From Protostelium mycophagum (lineage: Eukaryota; Evosea; Variosea; Protosteliida; Protosteliaceae), in assembly GCA_002081555.1 (NCBI GenBank), contig MZNV01002005.1:1-27510 (forward strand): DNA of 27,510 nucleotides. Direction: 5' to 3'. This document shows, in pieces, positions 1 to 14,360 of this stretch. Made by a program: the position numbers and the translations under genes. The notes beneath the pieces were generated by a model. The model worked only from the letters and a program-made list of their open reading frames with translations, was not told where the DNA came from and ran no database searches. Positions within the stretch are counted from its first letter, which is position 1. Each line of letters begins with the position of its first letter.

Positions 1-554
1 TTTCTTTGACAGGACAAATAAGACTCTCACTCAAACAAGAAGAAACAAAAATCGGTCAATAAAAAGAAACGAAAAAGTTTATTTTTTGTTTTATTTAAAA
101 TAAATCAAAAACTCAAGTAAAACTTGTGATAAAACATAAGGACTAAGAAGAATAGTGTCACCAAGCAATCAGCACAAACACCAAAACAGAACAGGGAGAG
201 CCATGCAGACCCTTCCTAGGTACAGAAAAGTCCAATAAATGATGAATAAAGTGACATTCAGTTCTTACTTTTCAGCGTTGTAGACAGCACTGATTTCTCC
301 GTTTATCCGTCGGGCCTGAACTTCCGAGTTCCCGTTTGTATCTTGTCGACATAAATGAATTCTACAATCATTTCCTTTGGCCGAGGTCCTCCTTTCGTGA
401 ATGGTTCCTACCACTCAGCTTTTAAATGTCGACATCCACAAACAAAACTCCAAACAAACTCACAACACCAAACAGATCGGTAAGTTGTGATGTTCCCTTT
501 AGAATTTGTCAAGTCGTCGCGACACGGCCTAATCATCGTAGATCAATACACAAA
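1..554. other. Left flank and leader of the beta-oxidation gene
   Basis: No coding region is convincing here. AATAAA-type motifs near 58, 107, 233 and 243 could belong to the 3' end of a plus-strand gene lying to the left. A strong donor (GTAAGT at 480) and an acceptor ending at 541 suggest a 62-nt intron in the 5' leader of the next gene. An ATG at 426 lies before that intron. If the intron is spliced, this ATG is not in frame with the enzyme, so it would act only as an upstream ORF. Two TGTCGACA palindromes sit at 344 and 427. Confidence 0.5.
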
Positions 555-3874
<3,320 letters not shown>

Positions 3875-3875
3875 A

Positions 3876-4235
3876 AGCAACCAGAACTTCGAAGTGGCTT
3901 TATTTGTAAATAGCAAACTGGGATTGCATTTTGAAGTAAAGCGAGATAAAATCTTGGCATTTTTGTCGACATATTCAAAAAGTGGTCACAGTGAAGGATC
4001 CCACAACGTCTTAAGGTTTAAAGGGAAATCTGGCGGGCGAAAGAGTGCGTGTCTTGGGTTTATCTCCCAATACCATGCGGTATTGAAGTAGTTGGATGCA
4101 CAGACTGACGCGATCAGCAGGATTCGTATTTTTGACACCAGAGTGAATGACGTGTAGGAGGCGGAGAGCACAAGTTTTGTACAAAGTTAAGCACTATCAT
4201 CAGAATAGAACAAGAGACTAAATAAAGTAGATGAC
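3876..4235. other. Convergent intergenic gap
   Basis: This 360-bp AT-rich stretch lies between the 3' ends of the plus-strand enzyme gene and the minus-strand ABC transporter gene. It contains a TGTCGACA palindrome at 3964-3971. Short open frames on both strands have no recognisable content and I do not call them. Confidence 0.6.
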
Positions 4236-4241
4236 TTTATC
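4236..4241 (-). terminator. Poly(A)-like GATAAA overlapping the stop codon
   Basis: On the minus strand the stop codon TAA (4239-4237) sits inside GATAAA, a one-base variant of AATAAA. This matches the pattern seen at other genes in the window. Confidence 0.4.
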
Positions 4242-7200
4242 TCCTTTGTTTCTTATTAGCAAACAAAATAGCCCCCAAGGTACAAAGACGCCAAAATGCG
4301 CCCATGCCTATCAGTGCACCAAAGCATATCGTTAAGGAGTTGAGACTGTAGCTGAACTCGTCCAAAAGGTTCTTCTGTATGTCCTTCTGTGCTGGCACAA
4401 ATGTATCAAGGTTTACAATGGAGAAAGCCTCCATTGCCCATCGACTTGGCAGCACAAATGATGCCCAGAACACTGACATATGTCATTCTCAGATTAACAT
4501 GAAGTATTTCACACTCACATACAACAGAGATGTCTTTCAACCCTTCTAATGTGGGGCTGAATCCACCAGCACAGCATTGTATCATAATGATCACCACTCC
4601 TGCTAGCTGTGATGTATGTGGCTTCATCAAGATGGACAAGAAATGTGCTAGGCCAGAGATGCAAAAGTGATTGACCACGAGCAGAGCGCAATATATCTCA
4701 AAGTGCGCTGTAAAATATAAACCGTGAGTCATAAAAGTTGCGAAGGACCAACCTCGAGGAACACTGATCGTATAATAGAATATCAGAAACACCACTGCGA
4801 TAAGTATGTAAGAGGGGAAAGAAGCAATGTTCTTTCCAAGGAAATAGGACACACCTGACAATTTGATCATCATTTCTCACCAAAGTGTTCTAACATTTTG
4901 TCGACAAATGAAAATATTATAAATTAAATACCGTTGAGTCCAGATGCGTTCTCCCGCCAATATACAGATTTCTCAAGCCCAAATAATCGGAGAGAGATGA
5001 CCATGGAAGTCAAACTACTCACAAGCACAAGTAAAAAGGACACTTGCGGTATCTAAAAATATCAACATATTTACAGAGATGTAAAATGCATAAATCGATA
5101 TTATTTACCTGATTTTCGGTTGGATTTCTGTATATCAGACCGACAATCACACCAGCAATGATAGCAAGTGCAAGGTCATTTTGAGATGTCTTCAACTGTC
5201 TATAATTCTGCAACAGAGTGCGCACAAAGATGTACCAAACTTGTAGTACGGGGTGTGTATTCTGATATTCATCAGTCAACATACCAACGCATCGCATAAG
5301 ATATATTGTGGCTTCGCCGATATGTCTGGCGATCTTTGTGAAAGCCGAAGCATCAAGCACGCTTTGAAATATTCCAATAATATTCTTCTGCTGGCGAATG
5401 TGAACAGCCGACTCACCCGTCTTATGTTGTGATTTCGACGGTCATGTGTGCTGTTGATCTGATTTTCTGACAACTCTTGGGACCTAGGAGCCACTGCGCA
5501 ATCCGGGTCTATAATATTGTTGGTTTTGTTGATCGATTTTTGTGTGGTGATTTTGGTGACATTATCTCACCTGAAATGATGTCCAAGAAATAATCACAAG
5601 GGTTTTGAAATTGTGCAGGTACGTATCCTTGCATCTCGAAAAATTGAGACATCTACAACAGTCAGGCTTTTCACCAGATAATATAATCTGACCTCATCTT
5701 TCGGACCGCTGTAGATCAGACTTCCACCCCTTTTCAACAAGAAGATGTTATCGAACTGGTCGAAGATATCATATCTCGGCTGGTGGATGACGGTTATAAC
5801 GGTCACTAAAACATTTAAATTTTAAAAAAACAAGACATTTACCTCTCATTCTGGTCAAGGCTTTAAGTGTCTGTAACATAAATCATCATTTGGTATTTAT
5901 TTTGAAACATTTGAGTTTTAATATCGCGATATAACAACCAAAGAATGCCAATAAAATGACGAATCAGCTCACCTTGCATAAATCTAAAGACAGAGAAGAA
6001 TCAAGCCCAGACGTCGGCTCATCCTGTGACACGTCATCACATGCGTGCATCATGACAAACTACAACGAGACATACCAAGAAGAGTACGGAGGGCGCATTG
6101 ACGATTTCCATTCCAATGTTAACCCTCTTCCTCTGACCACCAGAGACGCCCCTCTTTGACTCATCTCCAATCACACTATTTCTGACCAATTGTAGACCGA
6201 GCACTTCAATCGTCGCATCTACAACCTGCAAAATGTCAAACATCTCTTCCTTTGGTTTTAATTTGTAAGAAATGATTGCCTGGTTTAATTCGGCTCTTTT
6301 GATGCCCCTTCTCTGGCGATATTGCGCTGAGAATCGAATATTCTCTTCCACTGTCAGCTCTCTGTGCATGACATCTTCCTGTCGATGTGTTGATATGACG
6401 TCATGATGTGTGAGGATGACGTCATACCTGGGGGACAAAACCGACTATGGACTGAAGGTTCCTGACGTTTGGAGAAATCACCCCGTTCGTGCATTGTATT
6501 TTACGCATCACTCCATACATCAACGTCGTCTTTCCGCACCCTTCAACGATCAACAAAAATCCTCTCAACATTAACTTTGAATAAGACTGACCACTTGGTC
6601 CCATAATTGCTGTCAGTTTTCCAGCCTGAAACACTCCACTCATATTTTCCAAGATGACCTGGCCGGTTGGCAATTTGAACTCTAAGTTTTCAAAAGTCAA
6701 GTCAACCCCTTCCACCGGTCCATCATAAATGTCCTGTTATTTTCAGCCAAATTTCGTCGAGATTTCACATGTACCGGTATGCCAGAGAAGACGTTGATAG
6801 CACTGTAATTGGTTGGTTTCGATAGGCTCTAAAACATATCAGCTCGTTTTCTGAGAAATTTCGTGGAAAACTCACTCTCTTTTTAGCACGTAACCTGAGG
6901 TTCAGTTTGCTGATGATGACTGGGATCAGGAACAAGATGAGAGGTGAAAGAAGTACGACCAACAACCTCGCGTGAGGGTATTTGCTTCCTAATAAAATAT
7001 ATCAAATCTGTCATTCACACGCCTCTACTGTTTTCTTACCTTCTGGGCACGATATGATCAGCCATAGTACGTAATAAAGAGGGGGTGGGTAACACCTGCT
7101 CGGTTCTACAACTGCCTCTCTGCAGAAGTGATTCTCCGGGCATATTATTCTATCAGTCAGTAAGAACACCAGTCTTTAAAATAGAAACGTGAAGAATTAA

Positions 7201-9707
7201 AATCTCACTGTGTGGTCGTGTTGGGACAGTAGTATCCGGCATCACACAAGTTGTCATCAGGTGACCCACCACATCCAAGCTGGGGAGAGGGAAGGAGAGG
7301 GGCGTAAGGATGACACATCGTGGGATGGTCAATGTGCCACTGCCGTGTGGCGTTCTTGTCTGATGTGTAATTCGCTGTGGCAGTGGGGCAGAAAGAACCC
7401 TCTACACACTTAAAAGTACAGACTCTATTTGCGGGGCAATAATAGCCTGAAACAATTATTAAAAAGAAAACATAATTATTCGTTAAATCTTAATTGATTC
7501 AATTAAAATACTTATATACTAAGATTAAAATTACCTGGGCAACATCTGATGGTGTCTTGTGTTGAGTTGGTACTACCCCAGAAGTCTGTAGCATTCCGTT
7601 TGATCTAAACCATCAGCAATTATCAGAAAGTCACGATTGATATTTACGCTGAGAAAGCCTCCAGCACACGCTGGATCTTGGAATGTACTTCCAGGGTAGC
7701 AATGGTCATAATCATAAGGCCGTGTCCCGTTGCACAGGTATTTCTCCATATTTGCATCACTGCAATCATCTCCAACCATCAGAAATTATTTATTTCTCGG
7801 ATATTTGTATTATCACCGAAATAATAATGAGATCAAGAAAAATAACTTAGATACCAACCTTGATATTCTGCTGGGCAGCTCAAGGCCACGGTGGGATCGT
7901 TTGGCCGTACGTAGAGGTAATTCGGTGTTGGAAACTGCGTCACTTGAACATGACCAACAGAAGGCAAGCACGTGGCATTCAAAAATGACCAACTACACTT
8001 GAACCTGAGAGGTCTCAGTCGATTTTACGAACCGACATTTCTGTTCACTTTTGGGGCTCGTGCTTGGAACAGTCGTGACAGTTGCTAAAGCGATGGCATT
8101 CCTTGTCAGGACAAGTTTTGACCAGCGGCAAGTGCTTCTTGTGCAGACCTTGGCACGTGTTGTTCTGAGGCCACCACCCGCATTCTTCCAATTTGACACA
8201 TGTCTGGCATGTTGGTTTACCCTCCTGGAAGGGCGAGTTACATGGATCCACTGTTGTGATCAAAATAATATTCTGAAGAATCACAATCCATCTTGTGCTA
8301 CTGTCTAATTAAACTTACATCCTGCGACAGGGCACTGGGTCGCATCAGTGATCATCTCGTTCTGCAACTTTGGATGATAGGATAGTGTTAATGCGGTGTC
8401 GTTCTTATACAGAAAACCACAATCTCCCTTCCTGGCAGTCAAAGCCCAGAAACACTGCATGGTGAATGATGCTTGACAGAAATCTGAAAGAATTAATTCC
8501 ATTGAATCCTGAATGGCGTTTTGCACAACATTATTTTATCAAAATATCTATAGACGCGTTATCTCAGAAAATCTTGGAAATGTAATCACCTATGAATGAG
8601 GGGCATTGCGATGTGTTTAGGAGCTGTACATGCGGCGTGTTGATTGCAAGACACGTTTCGTTGTCAGAATACCAACCACAACCTTGATCATCCCCGCAGT
8701 TTGAACAATCAGAGAAGACTTGGCAAGGGTCGTAAACTACGATATCAGCATCTGAAAAGAATAAAACAGTCATATGGAATCTCACCGCTGGCGTTATAGG
8801 GGCATTTTGATAGATCCTGGAGCCATACCGCGTTGGGATTATTAAGCTACAGCGAGTCAGAGTTGATGCGTTGGTAGCGCCTTCACCTGTGTACATTTAT
8901 TCGAAGAGAGATCCCAGCCGCAATATATCCCTCGACATTCAGTGCATTTCGTGGAATTGCAAGTAATAACTATAAATACTCATTCAACATCCATCTTCCT
9001 CCAACATCACCATCAGCATTATAAGGACATTGAGTCATGTTTGTAATTGTCGTCGTGTTTGCCCAGGGAACTGTCACACACTGGGAAAGTTATATTGAGA
9101 CTGACACACCCGCAATACTCACCTTCTGCCAAGAGTCTGACCAGCCACAGTCACTGTTGTATCCAGGCTGACCAAGACATTCAAAAAAACAATCTGTCTC
9201 TGGAGCGCAATGATCCACTGTTGAGGAGTGAGTACATTTCAAAGATGATTATTATTCACCTGACTCATCATAAGGGCAAACTTGTGGCGAGGTAGGCAGT
9301 GGCGGTATCGTCGATTTAAACCAAACACAGCTATTGTTGAACCAGCTGCAGCCGCTAGATGATCCTCTATAAATCATGCAATCAGCACATGTACCCATCG
9401 ACTGGCAAATGTCATCTAAAAGAAGGTCAACATAGGATGTGATCGCTCAGAATTACCGCTTGGGTCGTAGTCAGAGCAACTGTTTGTTTCTACAGGAAGA
9501 CCAGAATCGATGTTGATGCAACCGTTAGTATAGTTATACCAACCACAAGCTGGATTGCTCAGACAATCTCTGCAGGGCAGCCCCTGACAATCTGTGCGTG
9601 CATTTTAGGCCATTATATCGAAATAATAATATTCACTCACCAACGTCATCTTGTAAGCTTGGCGTCAATAATGCAAAGAAAATGGCAAAGATGAAGACAT
9701 CCCTCAT
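4237..9707 (-). CDS. ABCG half-transporter with large PSI-like cysteine-rich ectodomain
   Basis: ATP-driven membrane exporter; substrate unknown. I assign 30 exons whose 5' ends on the minus strand are 9707, 9591, 9415, 9217, 9080, 8969, 8846, 8751, 8483, 8250, 8004, 7769, 7585, 7446, 7149, 6988, 6828, 6733, 6540, 6378, 6023, 5870, 5805, 5652, 5508, 5333, 5052, 4854, 4707 and 4472. They encode 1287 residues. Order: signal peptide (1 to about 19); eight PSI-like modules (about 24-447), each with a C-x-C-x2-C...CGW core, several ending CPYNA or CPYD; a CP-rich region (about 448-633); a membrane helix (about 640-660); a nucleotide-binding domain; then the ABC2 membrane domain (about 970-1287). 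Walker A is GPSGCGKTT (733-741, split by an intron). The signature is VSGGQRKR near 852, Walker B VLFLDEP near 872-878, and the switch His sits in VIHQPR near 909. The layout recalls yeast ADP1 and plant ABCG24/28. A 54-nt in-frame stretch (6226-6279) could be a GC-AG intron. Confidence 0.92.
6396..6424. promoter_or_regulatory. Two TGACGTCA palindromes in an ABC transporter intron
   Basis: Perfect copies of TGACGTCA lie at 6396-6403 and 6417-6424, both inside the 49-nt intron 6379-6427. The motif matches the CRE/bZIP core known from other eukaryotes. Function here is unknown. Confidence 0.35.
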
Positions 9708-10329
9708 TGCGATGATCGGTATTCGCTGCGGTTTGAGAATTGCAAAACGGCGAAGTCATTAATTTCCCGAGCTTCGGCGTCTCAAAACATTTCACGGAAA
9801 CAAAGCTTTTCATCGTTTTGAAACACCCCAGATATACCAATTAATAAAAAATATCCCGCTAGGTCGAGTTTGGACTGTCACGGTTGTGTGTTCTCTCAAA
9901 TTCTTCAATTCTTGTCAAACTGATATTGCAGAGTTTGGTCTGATTCCCCGCACTATGTTAGAAATCTTGGTAATTAACGTATTTATTACAGAGAAGGGGG
10001 AATCTGACCAATCCTGCAATAATGTTGTTTCAGGATTTTTCAGTTTCCTGGTGTACATTCAGAAATTTCGAAACTTTCATTAACAGGACTTTGTTGTATT
10101 AATATCAGTTTTATTTCATACGAAGAACTTTTTTCTAAGATTGTGTTTCAAATTTTTAATAATTTAAATAATATATTCGTCGGATTATTGATATCAATTT
10201 CATTTTACAATTTCCCCACTCTCGCTTGAAAAAAAGCAACACACCTGGCCACAATGAGCAATTTGTTTCCGAACGTAAAGGGGCAATTCTGACGCAGCCG
10301 AAGTGTGGTCTGATGTATTGATAAATACC
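9708..10329. other. Divergent intergenic region
   Basis: This 622-bp AT-rich region separates the start codons of the minus-strand ABC transporter and the plus-strand Sel1-repeat gene, so it should hold both promoters. No coding signal is visible. It contains one notable inverted repeat (9925-10020), listed separately. Confidence 0.6.
9925..10020. repeat. Imperfect inverted repeat, about 24-bp arms
   Basis: Arm 1 (9925-9949) and the reverse complement of arm 2 (9997-10020) share ATTGCAG, TTGGTC and GATTCCCC in the same order, with one mismatch, a short unmatched junction and one extra base. The 47-nt loop is AT-rich. It could be a stem-loop, a cruciform, or the remnant of a small MITE-like element. 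No target-site duplication is evident. Confidence 0.65.
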
Positions 10330-11616
10330 ATGACCCAGCCTTCTGAACCTCCTCACACCAACGTAGACAATTCACTCAAATCAATCTTGAATTCAATTGC
10401 AGTGGAACCATTCTACCACACCTCACTGCCAAAAGAGTATGAACAAAGGAGTACACATGACCCTTTTCCAAAGTTTGTCGATTGCACAAGTTCTTGCTCC
10501 AAGCTCCGGAAATTCTGACAGCCAAGGGCGTAAGATTGGGAGGCGACACTTGTAGTAGCAATCTACACAACAAGTCAATGGATACCAAAGAATGGAAGAA
10601 ACGAGAGTGTGCATCCTCGATCGAGCAAAGGCAGCCTGGGAGTGCAGAGGTGTCGCTTTTGTCGGGACAGACCACCATATTTCCAGAACAATGTCTGATT
10701 GTTGCGTATTTCCAAGGAGATTTCCTCCCTTGTCGGGCTGTCAATTTCATTTACAGACACCAACTCGTTTCCTGATCAAGGGAACCAAAGTTTAGCACCC
10801 CATCACGAACACGCACGAATATACGACGAGATGACGAAGAAGGCGTCTTTGAAGAAATTATCTCTCCAAAAGATTCAACAGAAGTATGAGAAGGCCATTT
10901 TATGCAGCATGCTCAGCTCGAACAATGAGTCGGCACAACCAAAGAGGGCGAGGAGAGCGTTGAAGAAGGTCAGCAGGCAGATCGCCTTCTTTCAACCTGG
11001 CATCATGACACCCGAGGAAATCGCTGCTGTGAAATTTTATGTATGGGACTCAACATACAGACTTGGTGTCCTTTATGCAGAGGGTATCCACGTCAAAGCG
11101 GATTTAAAGAAAGCAGAACAATATTTCAAGCTCGTCGCAGATCCTCTTCCAGGGGTTGATGCTTTGGGATATAGACAAGCACAACTCTGCCTAGGAAGAC
11201 TTTACCTCGCCAACGGCAGCAGGGGTTCATTGGATAAAGACCGCTCGAAAGGAATCGACTACCTACATTTAGCTGCCTGTCAGGGCAGTACAGAGGCACA
11301 ATACATCTTGGCGCAGCATTTGGAGATGTATGGCGCCAGAGAAGAAGCGTACCACCTTTATATGGTTGTCTTAAAACAAGAACCGGACGAAGGCGCGGTA
11401 CGTCTGGCATTGTGAATAATGTTCAATTCTGAAGATGCAAAGGTTAAAGACAGCATAAGAAAGCTCTCTGCCTCCTTAACAGAGGAGGAAATGAACTCTG
11501 CTGTTGCGAGATATAAAAGATCACCGAGTATCTCATCGACCTCAAACATCGACCTGCCCTTCTCCCATGCTAATTTGACACTACGCACACCACCACCAAC
11601 TGTCGCCTCTTGTTAA
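10330..11616 (+). CDS. Sel1-like repeat protein
   Basis: Four exons give 381 residues: 10330-10489, 10522-10692, 10757-11397, 11443-11616. The joins at 10490-10521 (32 nt) and 10693-10756 are the least certain; the last intron (11398-11442) is clear. The N-terminal 200 residues are not recognisable and are rich in Ser, Lys and Cys. From about residue 205 to 300 there are Sel1-like alpha-helical repeats, for example RLGVLYAEGIHVKADLKKAE and AQLCLGRLYLANG, followed by AEAQY-type helices. Sel1 repeats are TPR-like scaffolds that bind protein partners; the partner here is unknown. The C-terminal tail is Ser/Thr/Pro-rich and ends VASC. Unlike most neighbours, its stop codon is not fused to a poly(A) hexamer; an AATAAA lies roughly 50 nt downstream. 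Confidence 0.75.
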
Positions 11617-11845
11617 GAGGAGGGAGATTTAACTGTAAATAGGCTGAACAGAAAGGCGATAAAATAAAATCGAGCGAACGAGATCCAAACGGACTCGAAA
11701 AGGTGTTCTTTATCTCGGTACACTTGTTGGTGTGGCTCAGCCTGAAGGCGATTCTTCGCCCTCCAAAGCCAAAACTTTTTTCAGCGAACTACAACGAAGA
11801 GACATCCCCAGATCACAAACTTTCCTGAATCGAGAAGAGGCGACA

Positions 11846-13793
11846 ATGGCAGAGTAAGAGGCCTTCTTCATCGAGATGGAATTAACGATTGTTAGGAGGA
11901 AGAGAAAATGGGATGTTGCTGCGCCACCACCTCCACCTAGCTCCATAGACCCTGCTGCCGCCATTCAATCGGCTGCAAAGAAGCTAAATGCCATGTGGTC
12001 AACTCCTCTGGTGGGTCCTCTGGGGACAAATCTTATTTCTAATTTTTCAGGATACTGAGAGGGAATTCGATATCAACAGTTTACATCCAAATACAAGACA
12101 ATTTCTGTGCAAGGGAACAACTCATGAAGCGGTACTGAAGATCATATGATCACCTTGAGACTCATTCCATTAGATCACAGCGGCGACTGGTGCCATTCTT
12201 AAGGTCAAAGGAGTTCATGTTCCACCTGGCGAACAATCTGACGAGAAGCCTCTTCATCTCAATGTTTCTGGTCCAAGTATCGTCGAAGTGGAATCTGCCA
12301 TTGCTAAATTGAACGAGATCGTCGAACGCGATCGCGACAGACCACGCTCGGTAAGTGTCATCTTCATTTTCCTACATTTTTAACCTGAACCATCTCAGGA
12401 CCGATTCGAAAGTGGAAACCGTTTTGGTGGGGCAGGTAACCTTCTGCAAGAGAGAGTGCCAATAAACATGCCCACCCAAAACATAATGGGAAGATTATTG
12501 GGTCCAAAGGGAGCTTATGTCAAGCACATTGTCACCCAATCTGGCGCCAAAGTTCAATTAAGAGGAAGATACAGCGGGTCCGTAGATCATCTTTAATTAT
12601 GAATTTTCGTTTGACATTGTGTAGGTATTTAGAGGGACCTGAGCAGAAGGAGGCTGATGAGCCACTTCATTTCATGATCACAGCACCCAAGCAAGAATCC
12701 ATTGATCAAGCAAAGAGGTTGTGTAACGACTTGCTGGACACAGTTGCCAAAGACAGACAAAAGTGAGTTTGATAATGTGTATAAACAATAAACTGATCAT
12801 ATTCAGCCCTAGACCCTATAATCCTGCTGGTCCTCCAGGCTCCTCTTATGGTGCTCCCCCTGGTCCTGCTTACGCACAACGTGAGAAGATTTCGAAGTGG
12901 TTTTTGTGTTCCGATTTTGTGACAGTAAAATCTGTCAAGAAATTTTTCTCTGTAGACTGCAAAAACTTACGAAGCAAATCAATTCCACGATTAAGAAAAT
13001 ACTATAAACCCCAAAATAACATCAATACAGCTAGTTATGGACAGTCATCTTACCCACCACAAGGGGGTTACCCTGGATATCCCCCAGCAGCAGGTTACGG
13101 TGGTGAAGCCCCTCCAGCAGGCGCTTATCCTCCTGAGATGGTGAGAAAAAATCATAAATAATCACACAGACGACCTGATTTCGCGACGAGATGCACGTGA
13201 AATGAGAGAATTAAAGCGGAGGTATATAATATGATCAACTGATAATATGACAGTATGCTGGTTATGGTTATAATTATGGGGCTTATGGTGGTTATCCACA
13301 GCAGCCTGCCCAGGGTTACGCTTACCCGTACGCGCAGGTGAGATTTTTTATTATTTTCATGACGCCTTGCGACACAACGTCTCGAAAATCAGCATTTACT
13401 CCACAGAATGATTCGTGATAATATGTCTTGTCGACAAATTAAATTTGTGTAGGCTGAAGGAGCGACTCCCGGTGCAGAGGCTGCAGCAGCGGACCCCAAT
13501 GCTCAGGTCAGAGTCATTCGACGTTGAATTATAAAAACTGACCGTAACTTCAGGTGACCGCCGAACAATACGCTGCTTATTACCAAGACTACAATGCATA
13601 TTACCAATATTACAATGCTCAGCAGCCTGGTGCCGCAGCAGCAACAGGCAATGGGGAGGCACCTCCCCCACCCCTTGAGGATACCTCCGCAGCACCGCAG
13701 AAGAATGAAGATAACTATGCGTCCCAGCCACCACCTCCACCGCCCCCAGCAGAGAGCAAGGAACAGAAGACGAGCTCCACAGGTTCGAAATAA
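11846..13793 (+). CDS. KHDC4: KHDC4/BLOM7-like KH-domain RNA-binding protein
   Basis: Probable RNA-binding splicing cofactor. Eleven exons encode 419 residues: 11846-11853, 11896-12010, 12051-12131, 12174-12350, 12399-12577, 12625-12762, 12807-12880, 13031-13140, 13254-13337, 13453-13506, 13554-13793. The protein starts MAERKRKWD; an RxKWD N-terminus is typical of KHDC4. The first KH-like domain (about 42-127, INSLHPNTRQFLCKGTTHEA) and the second (about 140-232, GRLLGPKGAYVKHI... GAKVQLRGRYSG) match the paired domains of human KHDC4 in order and spacing. The C-terminal half is low-complexity, rich in Tyr, Gly, Pro, Gln and Ala, and prion-like. It includes AEQYAAYYQDYNAYYQYYN and poly-proline runs. 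The first coding exon is only 8 nt; an alternative start at 11876 would lie inside the intron 11854-11895. SF1/BBP was considered and is less good because its single KH-QUA2 region is not matched. Confidence 0.88.
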
Positions 13794-13794
13794 A
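13789..13794 (+). terminator. Poly(A) signal AATAAA overlapping the stop codon
   Basis: AATAAA contains the TAA stop (13791-13793) of the KHDC4-like gene. The next start codon is only 27 bp downstream of that stop. Confidence 0.6.
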
Positions 13795-13820
13795 TTTGAC
13801 TTTTAAAACGAGAAATCATC

Positions 13821-14335
13821 ATGAAATATATACCTTTGTACAGCGCACAAAACCCAAGTTTGTGAGGTGGCGAAACCATTAGAAGCACGTCTGATATTTG
13901 AATTAGGCCCAAAAACCTACTCTCACACCATCCCAAATTTCTCCCCATCTTCCACGCCCACACCGAAATTTTCGCGCGCAAAGCCCACAGTTCAAATTTC
14001 AAATGAAGATGACCCACTGTTATCTGAGGAAAGACCGACGAAAAACGTGAAGAAAGGTCCTTCCATCGGACCCGTCCTGAAGCCAAAAGGTCCCCCAGCA
14101 CCAAAACTGGTTGATTACGATGCAGAGGAATCTAGCTTTACAACGAGCACTACAACCGCTCCAGTCAAAAAATCTGTCCCTTTCTGGGCCGTCCCCACAC
14201 GTGTTGATGGTGAGGTGGTCAGATTGGCACTTTTTGACATTTTTAGAGTCAGTCTTGAACCCTGCCAAACAGAAAGAAAACAAAAAGTCTGATTTAAAAA
14301 AATTAGAAGATGACTTGTTCAAAGCTCTGGGCTGA
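13821..14335 (+). CDS. Small unknown protein, 150 residues
   Basis: Three exons (13821-13857, 13883-14209, 14247-14335) give an in-frame 150-residue protein. The first intron (13858-13882) would be only 25 nt. Without it the downstream frame has no ATG. The protein begins MKYIPLYSAQNP and has a Pro/Lys/Thr-rich, probably disordered middle. The C-terminus is charged and likely helical (SDLKKLEDDLFKALG). I do not recognise the family. No signal peptide or membrane segment is visible. The start codon lies 27 bp after the KHDC4-like stop, so the promoter must overlap the upstream gene, or the two genes share a transcript. The reading frame from 13883 on is well supported; the exact 5' end is not. 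Confidence 0.6.
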
Positions 14336-14340
14336 AAATC

Positions 14341-14346
14341 AATAAA
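14341..14346 (+). terminator. Poly(A) signal AATAAA
   Basis: AATAAA starts 6 nt after the TGA stop of the small unknown gene. Confidence 0.6.
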
Positions 14347-14360
14347 ATGCTCCATCACAG

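Noticed and set aside
11846-13793. SF1/branch-point binding protein identity
   Set aside because: Two KH-like domains in the order and spacing of KHDC4, plus the RxKWD start, fit KHDC4/BLOM7 better; no zinc knuckle or QUA2 is seen.
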